Positions 18,454-25,130 of a stretch of 33,292 bases of DNA are shown here, one piece after another. The first letter of the stretch is position 1. Each line of letters starts with the position of its first letter. The position numbers and the translations under genes are program-made. The stretch covers positions 1 through 33,292 of the forward strand of contig JAKPXO010000239.1 of assembly GCA_029567505.1 (NCBI GenBank), written 5' to 3'. The stretch comes from Acidobacteriota bacterium (lineage in GTDB: Bacteria > Acidobacteriota > Thermoanaerobaculia > UBA5066). The notes beneath the pieces are model-generated. The model was not told where the DNA came from. It worked only from the letters and a program-made list of their open reading frames with translations, and did not search any database.

Positions 18454-19182
18454 ATGAGCGGCGTTCTGGCACGGATCCTCTACGCCCTCCTCCTCGCCGG
18501 GATCCTCGGGGCGGCCGCGTGGATCTCGTTCTCCCGATTCGTCCTCGGAAAGGCGGAGGAGGTCCCCGATCTGACGGGGAGGTCGGTCGACGAAGCGACG
18601 GCGCTCGCCGCCGAGCGGGGCCTCCGTGTCGTCGTCGACGCCACGCAGGAGGGATTCGACGAGGAGATTCCGGCGCACCGGGTGCGCGGACAGAGCCCGG
18701 CGGCCGGAATGGCCGTCAAGGCCGGGCAGGATCTCCGGGTCTTCCTCTCCCTCGGCCCGCGGGTCATCCAGGCGCCCGATCTCGCCGGCCTGACGGCCCG
18801 GACGGCCGCCCTCGCTCTCGCCCGCGAAGGCCTCGTCGAGGGGGCGGTCTCGGCCGCGCGGATGCCCGGCCCGCAGGGCGTCGTCGCGCAGGGAGTCGTG
18901 CCGGGAGCGCCCACGGAGCCGGAGACGCCCGTCGACGTCCTCGTCAACCGCGGCGCCCCCGATGTCCTCTACGTCATGCCCGACCTGATCGGCCGCGACT
19001 TCGAACGGGTCCGTCTCGCCTTCGAGGCGCGCGGCTTCCGGCTCGGGGGCGTGAAGGCCCAGCCCTACGAGGGAGCGGCCGCCGGCACGATCCTGCGGCA
19101 GTTCCCGCTCGCCGGCGCCCCCGTCGGCCTCCGCGACACCCTGTCCTTCGTCGTCGCCTCGCCCGAGCCCCAGCCGGGCTGA
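18454..19182 (+). CDS. Single-pass membrane protein with three PASTA repeats
   Basis: The 242-residue protein has an N-terminal transmembrane helix (about 8-30, ILYALLLAGILGAAAWISF) and three extracytoplasmic PASTA domains: about 35-102 (VPDLTGRSVDEATALAAERGL), 103-171 (APDLAGLTARTAALALAREGL) and 171-238 (MPDLIGRDFERVRLAFEARGF). PASTA repeats bind unlinked peptidoglycan or muropeptides in Ser/Thr kinases and penicillin-binding proteins. Here neither a kinase nor a transpeptidase domain is present, so it may be a stand-alone cell-wall sensor or scaffold. The short cytoplasmic tail of about 8 residues leaves little room for signalling. A BamD-like gene follows 14 bp later, probably in the same operon. 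Confidence 0.9.
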   Translation: MSGVLARILYALLLAGILGAAAWISFSRFVLGKAEEVPDLTGRSVDEATALAAERGLRVVVDATQEGFDEEIPAHRVRGQSPAAGMAVKAGQDLRVFLSLGPRVIQAPDLAGLTARTAALALAREGLVEGAVSAARMPGPQGVVAQGVVPGAPTEPETPVDVLVNRGAPDVLYVMPDLIGRDFERVRLAFEARGFRLGGVKAQPYEGAAAGTILRQFPLAGAPVGLRDTLSFVVASPEPQPG

Positions 19183-19196
19183 ATCCGGAGAAGAGA

Positions 19197-20009
19197 ATGG
19201 CCCATCGCACTCATGCCAAGACCGCCGCGTCCCTCGTCCTCGGCCTCGCCGTCCTCGGAGGAGGAGCCTGCTCCTCGAGCGACCCGTCGCGTGTGACGCG
19301 GGAGCTGCTGACGATGTCGAAGGAGGACGCCTACGCGCAGGGAGACGCCCTCGTGACGAAGCGGAAGTTCGAGGTCGGGCGGCAGTACCTCCGGTTCGTG
19401 GCGGAGAACTACGCGAACGACCCGCTCGGCAAGCAGGCGGCGCTGCGGCTCGCCGACTCGTTCCTGGAGGAGAAGTCGCCCACCGGATACGTCGAGGCGC
19501 AGGCCCGGTTCAAGGACTTCCGGAGCCGTTACCCGTCGCACCCGCGGTCGGACTATGCGCTCTTCCGGCTCGCGCAGGTCTCCGACCGCCAGGCCGAGAA
19601 GCCCGATCGCGATCAGGCGAACACCCGGCTCGCGGCCCAGAGCTACAGCGACCTCGTCGTGAGCTACCCGAGCTCTCCCTATGCCTTCGAGGCGCGCGCA
19701 CGCTACAAGGCGATGCTCGACCTCCTCGCCGAGCACGAGTTCCTCGTCGCGCGGTTCTACTACCGGCGAGGCGCCTGGCAGGCCGCCCGGAGCCGCTTCG
19801 AGGGGCTTTTCGCGGCCTTCCCCGAATACTCGGGGATGGAGAAGGCGCTCTACTGGGCCGGGCAGACCGAGCGCCGGCTCGGCCGGACCGAGGACGCCCG
19901 GGTCCTGTTCGACCGGCTCCGCCGGGACCACCCCGAGAGCCGTTTCCTCCGGAAAGTCCCCCGCCTCCCCGAGACCCCCGTCGCGGCCACGGCCTCGACG
20001 GGGCTTTGA
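19197..20009 (+). CDS. BamD-like outer-membrane lipoprotein with TPR repeats
   Basis: The 270-residue protein has a lipoprotein signal with lipobox GGAC (Cys25). The mature part is helical TPR-like: GDALVTKRKFEVGRQYLRFV, EAQARFKDFRSRYP and LAAQSYSDLVVSYPSSPYAFEA, then a final repeat pair around FLVARFYYRRGAWQAARSRFEGLF, which closely matches the BamD/YfiO pattern (VARYYIKRGAYVAAVNRF in relatives). BamD is the lipoprotein partner of BamA in folding outer-membrane beta-barrels. GGAG sits 6 nt before the ATG. An opposite reading as a CpoB/YbgF-like TPR lipoprotein is less likely. It supports a diderm envelope. Confidence 0.88.
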   Translation: MAHRTHAKTAASLVLGLAVLGGGACSSSDPSRVTRELLTMSKEDAYAQGDALVTKRKFEVGRQYLRFVAENYANDPLGKQAALRLADSFLEEKSPTGYVEAQARFKDFRSRYPSHPRSDYALFRLAQVSDRQAEKPDRDQANTRLAAQSYSDLVVSYPSSPYAFEARARYKAMLDLLAEHEFLVARFYYRRGAWQAARSRFEGLFAAFPEYSGMEKALYWAGQTERRLGRTEDARVLFDRLRRDHPESRFLRKVPRLPETPVAATASTGL

Positions 20010-20033
20010 GAAACGTCGACGTTGCGGTAACTT
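20006..20033 (+). promoter_or_regulatory. Sigma70-type promoter for the duplicated-module secreted protein
   Basis: TTGAGA (20006-20011, five of six bases of the -35 consensus) is followed after 16 nt by TAACTT (20028-20033). The -35 overlaps the stop codon of the BamD-like gene. The best promoter match seen in the window. Confidence 0.55.
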
Positions 20034-20111
20034 AGCGTCGATAGTCCGGAAGAATCGAGCCGAGGCCGTCGGGCGCGGTCGCACCGCGGCGTCCTCGAGG
20101 AGGTCGGAGCC

Positions 20112-20981
20112 GTGAAGCGCGTGTTCGTTCCCGCGATGGTCGTCCTCGCCTGTGCCGTCATCTCTCTCTCCGCCGCAGCCGCTTCGCCGTCGCGCCTCCC
20201 GGAGGCCGCGCCGGTGCCGATGCCGCAGGAGGCCGTGGAGGCGCCCGCGGTGATCGAGCAGGCGCCCACCGAGAGGACGTCCACGTCGGCGCCGTTCCCG
20301 GTCGGCTGGGAAGACGACGTCTACTGTGCCGGCTGGATCGGGGTCGACGAGGAGCCGGTCACGGGTCGGATCGTCGCCGCGGAATACGAGGACAGCCGGC
20401 AGATGTTCGGGGTCGGCGACGTCGTCTACTCGGACGTCGGCGCCCGCGCCGGCCTGATGGCGGGTCAGGAGTTCCAGGTGATCCGGCCGGCGCACGAGGT
20501 CTACCAGGTGGGCTCCTACACCGCGACGATCGGGCGGTTCTACGAGACGCCCGCACGCGCGCGGGTCGTCTGCGTCCAGGACGACTCCGCGATCCTCGAG
20601 ATCACCGAGTCGTGCGAGCCGACCTACCTCGGCGACCTCCTGATTCCGTTCGAGCCGATCCCGATCCCGCTCGTCCGCGCGAGCGCTCCTCTCACGCAGT
20701 GCGACCCTCCGTCCGGGAAGGTGACGGGCCGGATCGTCGAGGTGAAGGACCGCGCGACGCCCGTCGGAACCGACTCGGTCGTCTTCCTCGACCTCGGCGA
20801 GGACGACGGGCTTTACCCGGGAGATTTCCTGACCGTCTTCCGCAAACGGAACGACAGCGGCACGGTCCGGACTCTCCTCGGCGAAGCCGCCGTCCTCTGG
20901 ACGAAGGGAAAGACCTGCGTCGCGAAGATCACGTCGATGGTCGACTCGATGCAGGCCGGTGACTTCGTCGAGCTGAAGTAG
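20112..20981 (+). CDS. Secreted protein with two copies of a beta-rich module, function unknown
   Basis: I do not recognise this 289-residue protein as a named family. It has a signal peptide (about 1-24), a Pro/Glu/Ala-rich segment (25-60), and two similar modules. The first (about 82-185) begins VTGRIVAAEYEDS, then VVYSDVGARAGLMAGQEFQVIRP; the second (about 202-289) begins VTGRIVEVKDRAT, then VVFLDLGEDDGLYPGDFLTVFRK, ending in a GD-containing strand. The pattern resembles small beta domains found next to LysM or in FlgT-type C-termini, which suggests an envelope role but does not prove it. Start GTG with GAGGAGG 8 nt upstream. Four Cys residues in the mature part may form disulfides. Confidence 0.8.
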   Translation: MKRVFVPAMVVLACAVISLSAAAASPSRLPEAAPVPMPQEAVEAPAVIEQAPTERTSTSAPFPVGWEDDVYCAGWIGVDEEPVTGRIVAAEYEDSRQMFGVGDVVYSDVGARAGLMAGQEFQVIRPAHEVYQVGSYTATIGRFYETPARARVVCVQDDSAILEITESCEPTYLGDLLIPFEPIPIPLVRASAPLTQCDPPSGKVTGRIVEVKDRATPVGTDSVVFLDLGEDDGLYPGDFLTVFRKRNDSGTVRTLLGEAAVLWTKGKTCVAKITSMVDSMQAGDFVELK

Positions 20982-21055
20982 CGGGAGAACGCGCGGCCGC
21001 CCGCAGGCCGCGCCGCGAGTGAGACCGCGAGGTTCCGCTCCGCACCGTCGCGTGA

Positions 21056-21061
21056 TAAGTT
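21056..21061 (+). promoter_or_regulatory. Candidate -10 element for the Fis-type gene
   Basis: TAAGTT lies 17 nt after a weak -35-like TTCCGC (21033-21038) and about 55 nt before the start codon. Confidence 0.3.
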
Positions 21062-21115
21062 GCCGTCCCTTTCGCCCGACGCGGGTTCCTTTGCGACGAG
21101 GAGGATGAGGTCACC

Positions 21116-21349
21116 GTGATGCTCGACGGACAGCTCCAGCGGATCATCGACGAGCTCGTTTCCAAGGGGATCCCCCTCGAGACGGCGAGGAAGGAGTTCG
21201 AGAGGAAGTACGTCGCCACGGCTGTGACCCGGGCTTCCGGGAACATGGGCCAGGCCGCGAAGTCCCTCGGGATCCACCGGAACACGCTCCGCGCGAAGAT
21301 CTCGCTGCTCCGTCTGAAGCCCGCCCCGAAGCGCCGGGACCACGCGTGA
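21116..21349 (+). CDS. Small Fis-type helix-turn-helix protein
   Basis: The 77-residue protein ends in a Fis/NtrC-type HTH_8 domain: FERKYVATAVTRASGNMGQAAKSLGIHRNTLRAKI (residues about 28-62), with the typical 'A-x-x-L-G-I-x-R-x-T-L' recognition turn. The first 27 residues (LDGQLQRIIDELVSKGIPLETARKE) are helical and could dimerise. Fis is a nucleoid and transcription factor of about 98 residues; this version lacks the N-terminal beta arm, as do many small Fis-like proteins outside the gamma-proteobacteria. No AAA+ domain is attached. GTG at 21116 directly precedes ATG 21119, and GAGG at 21107-21110 fits either start. A strongly structured region follows it. Confidence 0.85.
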   Translation: MMLDGQLQRIIDELVSKGIPLETARKEFERKYVATAVTRASGNMGQAAKSLGIHRNTLRAKISLLRLKPAPKRRDHA

Positions 21350-21356
21350 GGCGAGC

Positions 21357-21376
21357 GCCCCGGCCGGAGCCGGGGC
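21357..21376 (+). terminator. Hairpin after the Fis-type gene
   Basis: GCCCCGGC (21357-21364) and GCCGGGGC (21369-21376) form a perfect 8-bp stem with a 4-nt loop, 7 nt past the stop. No T-tract. Confidence 0.5.
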
Positions 21377-21408
21377 CGCCGGATACATAGCCAGGACGAG
21401 AACGGGAG

Positions 21409-21510
21409 GGGGGAGGCGCACCGCCTCCCCCGAGTCGTCTCCGCCCGCGCGGCGGGCGCCGCAGACGAAGAGAGGCCGGCGCGACGCGCCGGCCTCTCGG
21501 GCGACTCGGG
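21409..21510. other. Multi-hairpin structured intergenic element
   Basis: Four further perfect stems are packed here: GGGGGAGGCG/CGCCTCCCCC (21409-21431, 3-nt loop); an outer stem CCCGAGTCG (21429-21437) with CGACTCGGG (21502-21510); inside it, a CGTCT/AGACG-bounded arm (21436-21467) containing CGCCCGC/GCGGGCG; and a 14-bp stem GAGAGGCCGGCGCG (21470-21483) with its complement at 21485-21498. The outer stem plus two arms would fold as a three-way junction on either strand. It lies between convergent genes, so it may be a terminator cluster, a REP-like element or a small RNA. Confidence 0.5.
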
Positions 21511-21522
21511 ACGAACCGGCCG

Positions 21523-22434
21523 CTACGCGAGCATCCTGAGCCGGGCGATCCGCGTCTCGAGGGGCGGGTGCGTCGAGAGGAAGCGCATGAGGCCTTTCGG
21601 GTGGCCCGAGATCTTCATCGTCTGGACGGCGGCCTGCCGGTCCGACGGGTCGACGATGCCGTAGGTGCGCTGGAGCGCCTCGAGGGCGCCGATCATCCGG
21701 TCGCGGCCGGCGATCCGCGCCCCGCCGGCGTCGGCGCGGAACTCGCGCAGCCGCGAGAACCAGGCGACGACGAAGGAGCCGAGGATCGAGAACGCGATGT
21801 CGAACACGAGCGTCGCGATGAAATAGACGAGGTGCGAGACGCCACCCCCCTCCTCGTCTCCGCGGCGGAAGAACTGCGCCACGAAGAACGCGAGGACCCG
21901 GGCGAGGAACATCGTGAACGCGTTCACGACGCCCTGCACGAGCGTCATCGTCACCATGTCGCCGTTCGCGACGTGGGCGATCTCGTGGCCGAGGACCCCT
22001 TCGACCTCCTCCCGCCGCATCCGCCGGAGGAGGCCCGTCGAGACGGCGACGAGCGCGCGGTTCTTCGTCGGCCCGGTCGCGAAGGCGTTGACCTCCTCCG
22101 AGTCGTAGACGCCGACCTGCGGCATCTTCGTCAGGCCCGCGGCCTGGGCGAGGCGGTGAACGGTAGAGACGAGCTCCTGGGCGCCCGGGTCGGGCGTCGT
22201 CGGGTCGACGATCTTGACGCCCATTCCCCACTTCGCCATCACCCGCGAGAGCGCGAGCGAGATGAAGGCGCCGCCGAAGCCCCAGACGAGGCAGAAGACG
22301 GCGAGGGCCCGCAGGTCGAGGCCGTACGCGTTCAGGTACGGCCGGACGCCGAGGAGGCTCAGGACGACCGAGATCGTCGCGACGACGAGGACGTTGACGG
22401 CGAGAAAGAGAAAGACGCGCTTGGCGATCTTCAT
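21523..22434 (-). CDS. htpX: HtpX-family membrane zinc metalloprotease
   Basis: The 303-residue inner-membrane protease has two N-terminal helices (about 7-28 and 43-63), the zinc motif HEIAH at 150-154 with Glu151 catalytic, two more hydrophobic segments (about 163-187 and 203-225), and the third ligand in REFRAD (Glu231). HtpX degrades misfolded membrane proteins alongside FtsH. The ATG at 22434 begins the typical MKIAKRVFLFLAVN; a longer frame to 22497 adds a Pro/Gly-rich tail unlike the family. GGGAG sits 9 nt upstream. It follows tatA with a 126-bp gap that contains hairpins, so it may have its own promoter. Confidence 0.95.
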   Translation of the reverse strand: MKIAKRVFLFLAVNVLVVATISVVLSLLGVRPYLNAYGLDLRALAVFCLVWGFGGAFISLALSRVMAKWGMGVKIVDPTTPDPGAQELVSTVHRLAQAAGLTKMPQVGVYDSEEVNAFATGPTKNRALVAVSTGLLRRMRREEVEGVLGHEIAHVANGDMVTMTLVQGVVNAFTMFLARVLAFFVAQFFRRGDEEGGGVSHLVYFIATLVFDIAFSILGSFVVAWFSRLREFRADAGGARIAGRDRMIGALEALQRTYGIVDPSDRQAAVQTMKISGHPKGLMRFLSTHPPLETRIARLRMLA

Positions 22435-22499
22435 GCTGACGACTCCCGCGGAGGGGGGCGAACCGCCCGGGCCGTGCCGGTCAGGGGGCGTGCGCACCC

Positions 22500-22522
22500 G
22501 TCCGGCGGAGAAAACGCCGGAC
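22500..22522 (-). terminator. Hairpin between tatA and htpX
   Basis: GTCCGGCG (22500-22507) and CGCCGGAC (22515-22522) form a perfect 8-bp stem; on the minus strand the loop is TTTTCTC. A second stem, CCCGGC/GCCGGG (22543-22558), lies immediately after the tatA stop. Together they could attenuate or end the tatA transcript. Confidence 0.4.
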
Positions 22523-22560
22523 CGCGGCCCGCTATTCCGGCGCCCGGCGGAGGCCGGGGG

Positions 22561-22770
22561 TCACTTCGGAGTGGAGGAGCCGTTCCCGGAGCCGTCGCCC
22601 GTCGGGGGCTCCTTCTTCTCGGAGTCCTGCCCGCCGTCCTTGACGGCCTGCTTGAAGTTGCGGATCCCCTCGCCGATCCCCTTCCCGAGCTGCGGGAGCT
22701 TCCCGACGCCGAAGAGGAGGACGACGATGAAGAGGAGGATCAGAAGTTCCGGGAGTCCGAGGTTGGGCAC
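22561..22770 (-). CDS. tatA: Sec-independent (Tat) translocase subunit TatA/E
   Basis: The 69-residue protein has the TatA plan: a short N-terminus NLGLPELL, a single transmembrane helix [21 protein letters not shown], an amphipathic helix [16 protein letters not shown], and a charged Gly/Ser-rich tail. TatA oligomers form the passage for folded proteins with twin-arginine signals, together with TatC (and TatB), which are not in the window. The start is a GTG at 22770 with AGGAGG 5 nt upstream; longer frames run into the kinase gene. It lies 32 bp after the AmgK-like gene on the same strand. Confidence 0.95.
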   Translation of the reverse strand: MPNLGLPELLILLFIVVLLFGVGKLPQLGKGIGEGIRNFKQAVKDGGQDSEKKEPPTGDGSGNGSSTPK

Positions 22771-22802
22771 GTAGGCCTCCTGAGGGCGGGAATGATACCC
22801 GT

Positions 22803-23735
22803 TCAGGCGGGCAGGAAGTCGAGGAGCGGTGCCCAGGCGCCGTCGGGGCGCGTCCGCGCGCGGATCGTGAGGAGCGCGGTGTCCCGGTGGGGCCGATAGA
22901 CCTCCCGTCCGAGCGCGAGCATCTTCTCGAACGTCCCGAGGACCTTCCAGGCACGCTGGAGGAGGACGGCCTCGCTCCGGTCGTCCCCGCTCGACGGGAC
23001 GAGCGCCCCGGCGCGCTCGAATCGAAGGGAGACGGGGTCGTAGTCCGGATGGCCGAGGCGAAGGTCCTGGAAGTCGATCAGGGCGAGGGCCCCCTCCGGC
23101 GTGCGCATCAGGTTGTTCGCGTGGAAGTCGCGGTGCGTCGGGACGGGGCCGCCGGCTCGCGAAGCGTCCGCCGCCTCGCGCGCGAGGCTCGCCGCGAGCT
23201 CCTCCCACGCGGCGGATCGCTCCGGGGAGAGCGCTCGCGCGCCGTCGCTCTCCAGCGCCCAGCGCCGCGTGTGCGCGAGCTCCGCGACGAAGAACGCGGC
23301 GTCGAAGGGCGGGTTGAGGAGCGCGGCCTCGCGCGACATCGCGCGGAGCGGGGCGAGGAGCTCCTCGGCCTCCTCGATCAGGCGTCCGCGCTCGCCGGGA
23401 TCCGCCTCCCGGATCTCGGCCGCCAGGTCACGGTCTCCGAGGTCCTCGACGAGCGCCGTCCCCGAGGCGGGATCGTCGTCGAGGAGCGCCGGGACGCGAA
23501 GGCCCTCGCGGCCGAGGGCCTCGCCGATCCGGCGCCACCTCTCCTGCGCCGGCGAAGCCGGCTCGGGGTAGAGGACGAGGACGACCGTCGCGTCGGCCCA
23601 GGTCCGGAGGCGGACGTATCTCCGCTGGCCGACGTCGCCCGCCAGGAGCTGAAGGGGGCCGGATTCCGGAAGGCCGAACCGGGAGCATGCCGCGGAGACG
23701 CGCGCCTCCAGGGCGGCGGGGCCGGGAGACGTCAC
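22803..23735 (-). CDS. COG3178-type sugar kinase (AmgK-like, APH fold)
   Basis: The 310-residue protein has an aminoglycoside-phosphotransferase/choline-kinase fold: N-lobe [27 protein letters not shown] (about 34-60), the catalytic loop HRDFHANN at 201-208 and the metal-binding DFQD at 221-224 in [19 protein letters not shown]. This arrangement, including RxYxRL near the start and the DFQD form, is typical of COG3178, whose characterised member AmgK phosphorylates the anomeric carbon of N-acetylmuramate and N-acetylglucosamine in wall recycling. MurU, its usual partner, is not present, so the substrate is uncertain; an antibiotic-resistance role is unlikely. The GTG start overlaps the cyclophilin stop by 4 bp. 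Confidence 0.85.
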   Translation of the reverse strand: MTSPGPAALEARVSAACSRFGLPESGPLQLLAGDVGQRRYVRLRTWADATVVLVLYPEPASPAQERWRRIGEALGREGLRVPALLDDDPASGTALVEDLGDRDLAAEIREADPGERGRLIEEAEELLAPLRAMSREAALLNPPFDAAFFVAELAHTRRWALESDGARALSPERSAAWEELAASLAREAADASRAGGPVPTHRDFHANNLMRTPEGALALIDFQDLRLGHPDYDPVSLRFERAGALVPSSGDDRSEAVLLQRAWKVLGTFEKMLALGREVYRPHRDTALLTIRARTRPDGAWAPLLDFLPA

Positions 23736-24442
23736 GCGTTGCCGGGCGCCGCCTCGGCGGCGAGCTCGACCTTCAGGACTTTCTGGTAGGCGCGGGGCTT
23801 GCCGCCGCTTCGCGGGTCGGAGGTGTCGGAGTTCGACTCCGTCACGAGCTTGTCGAGGACCTCGAGCCCCTTCACGACCTCGCCGAACGCGGTGTACTGG
23901 TGGTCGAGGAACGGCGAGTCCTGAACGACGATGAAGAACTGGGACGAGGCCGAGTTCGGGTCGCTCGCTCGGGCCATCGAGACGACGCCCCGCTTGTGGC
24001 TGACGTCGTTGAACTCGGCCTTGACGTTCACCGGCTTGCCCGCCTTGTCGGTGTTCCCGCCGGTGCCGAACAGGGAGCTCTTGGCCGGGTCCTTCGTGAG
24101 CGGGTCGCCGCCCTGGACCATGAAGCCCGGGATGACGCGGTGGAAGAGCGTCCCGTCGTAGAAGCCCTTCGCGGCCAGGTCGACGAAGTTCTTCACGTGA
24201 CCGGGAGCCTTGTCGAAGAAGAACCGGATCGTGACGTCTCCCTGGGAGGTCTTCAGGACGGCGAGGGTCTTCGCGTAGTCGCGCGGGGTGGACGACACCT
24301 TCTTCTCCTTCTTCGGCGCGGCCTTCCGGGGCGACGCGCCCTTCTTCTGAGGCGCGGCCGCGTCGGACGGGAAGGCGGTCGCCGCGAGAGCGAGACCCAG
24401 CGAGAGGGCGAGGGCGAAACGGATGGGTCGGATCGCGTGCAC
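23732..24442 (-). CDS. Exported cyclophilin-type peptidyl-prolyl isomerase
   Basis: The 236-residue protein begins with a signal peptide (about 1-27, ending in FPSDAAA), a Lys/Ala/Pro-rich stretch (28-60), and a cyclophilin domain (about 65-225) with FHRVIPGFMVQGGDP and SSQFFIVVQDSPFLDHQYTAFGEVVKGLEVLDKL. The catalytic Arg is in FHRV; the position of the human Trp121 is Tyr-like, usual in bacteria. It should assist folding of exported proteins. The start is a GTG at 24442 with GGAGG 4 nt upstream; the longer frame would enter the divergent EcsC-like gene. It leads a minus-strand run with the AmgK-like kinase and tatA. Confidence 0.94.
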   Translation of the reverse strand: MHAIRPIRFALALSLGLALAATAFPSDAAAPQKKGASPRKAAPKKEKKVSSTPRDYAKTLAVLKTSQGDVTIRFFFDKAPGHVKNFVDLAAKGFYDGTLFHRVIPGFMVQGGDPLTKDPAKSSLFGTGGNTDKAGKPVNVKAEFNDVSHKRGVVSMARASDPNSASSQFFIVVQDSPFLDHQYTAFGEVVKGLEVLDKLVTESNSDTSDPRSGGKPRAYQKVLKVELAAEAAPGNA

Positions 24443-24530
24443 GGAACCTCCTTCTTCGTCCGGCGGACGTCGCCGGCGCCGCCTTGTTCCGGCGGCAGGG
24501 CGGGGGGGATGATACTTCGACGGAGCCGAC

Positions 24531-25130
24531 GTGAAGATCGCCGAGTCGTTCCTGTCCCTCGTCCGGCGCGCCTCGACGGACCTCGACGTGGAGAGGATCC
24601 GCGACGGAGTCCTGGAGCTCTCGCGACGGCATCCCGGACTCTCGACGCGGCGGAAGGCGGCGCTCATGGTCGAGTCGACGGCCCGGAGGGCCGCGCTCGT
24701 CGGCGCGGCGGCGAGCGTCCCCCCGGGGTGGGCGGCCGTCGCCGCGACGGCGCCCGAGCTGACGACCCTGATCGTCCTCCAGAGCCGGATGATCGTCGGC
24801 CTTCACCTTCTCTACGGGGCCGACCTCGACCCGGAGGAGCGCGCCCTCGAGGTCGTCGCCGGCCTCGCCTCCGGCGCCGGCCTCTCGGTCGGCCGGCGCC
24901 TCACGGTCGGAGTGGCGGAGTCGCTCGCGACGCGGCTCGCCGTCCGGGCCGCCGGTCGTCCCCTCGCGCACCTGATCCCGGTCGCCGGGATCGCCGCCTC
25001 GGCGGCCCTGAACTACATCGCGGTCCGGGCCGTCGGGCGGGCCGTCGTCGCGCGTGTGGAGCGGCGGTGGGGCCCGCCCGAGATCGCGGGCCGGGGCCCC
25101 GTCCTCACCGCGGAGGGCCGGGTCGCGTGA
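24531..25130 (+). CDS. EcsC-like membrane-associated protein
   Basis: The 199-residue protein starts with a charged helix and then has alternating hydrophobic segments: ALVGAAASVPPGWAAVAATAPEL (about 55-77), VVAGLASGAGLSV (about 107-120) and LIPVAGIAASAALNYIAVRAVG (about 146-168). The pattern P-x-G-W/x-x-x-x-A-x-x-PELTTLIVLQSRMI followed by LLYGADLD resembles EcsC/DUF697-type proteins, whose function is not settled; the match is by eye. It overlaps the FAD oxidoreductase gene by 4 bp (GTGA), so the two are translationally coupled. A divergent cyclophilin gene lies 88 bp upstream; the gap holds candidate promoters on both strands but none is clear. Confidence 0.6.
   Translation: MKIAESFLSLVRRASTDLDVERIRDGVLELSRRHPGLSTRRKAALMVESTARRAALVGAAASVPPGWAAVAATAPELTTLIVLQSRMIVGLHLLYGADLDPEERALEVVAGLASGAGLSVGRRLTVGVAESLATRLAVRAAGRPLAHLIPVAGIAASAALNYIAVRAVGRAVVARVERRWGPPEIAGRGPVLTAEGRVA

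Noticed and set aside
22435-22497. Longer HtpX start giving a 324-residue protein
   Set aside because: The added residues are Pro/Gly-rich and unlike HtpX N-termini; the ATG at 22434 gives the standard MKIAKR start with a ribosome site.
22803-23735. Aminoglycoside resistance phosphotransferase
   Set aside because: The DFQD motif and N-lobe fit the COG3178/AmgK-type housekeeping kinases better than resistance enzymes, and there is no mobile element nearby.
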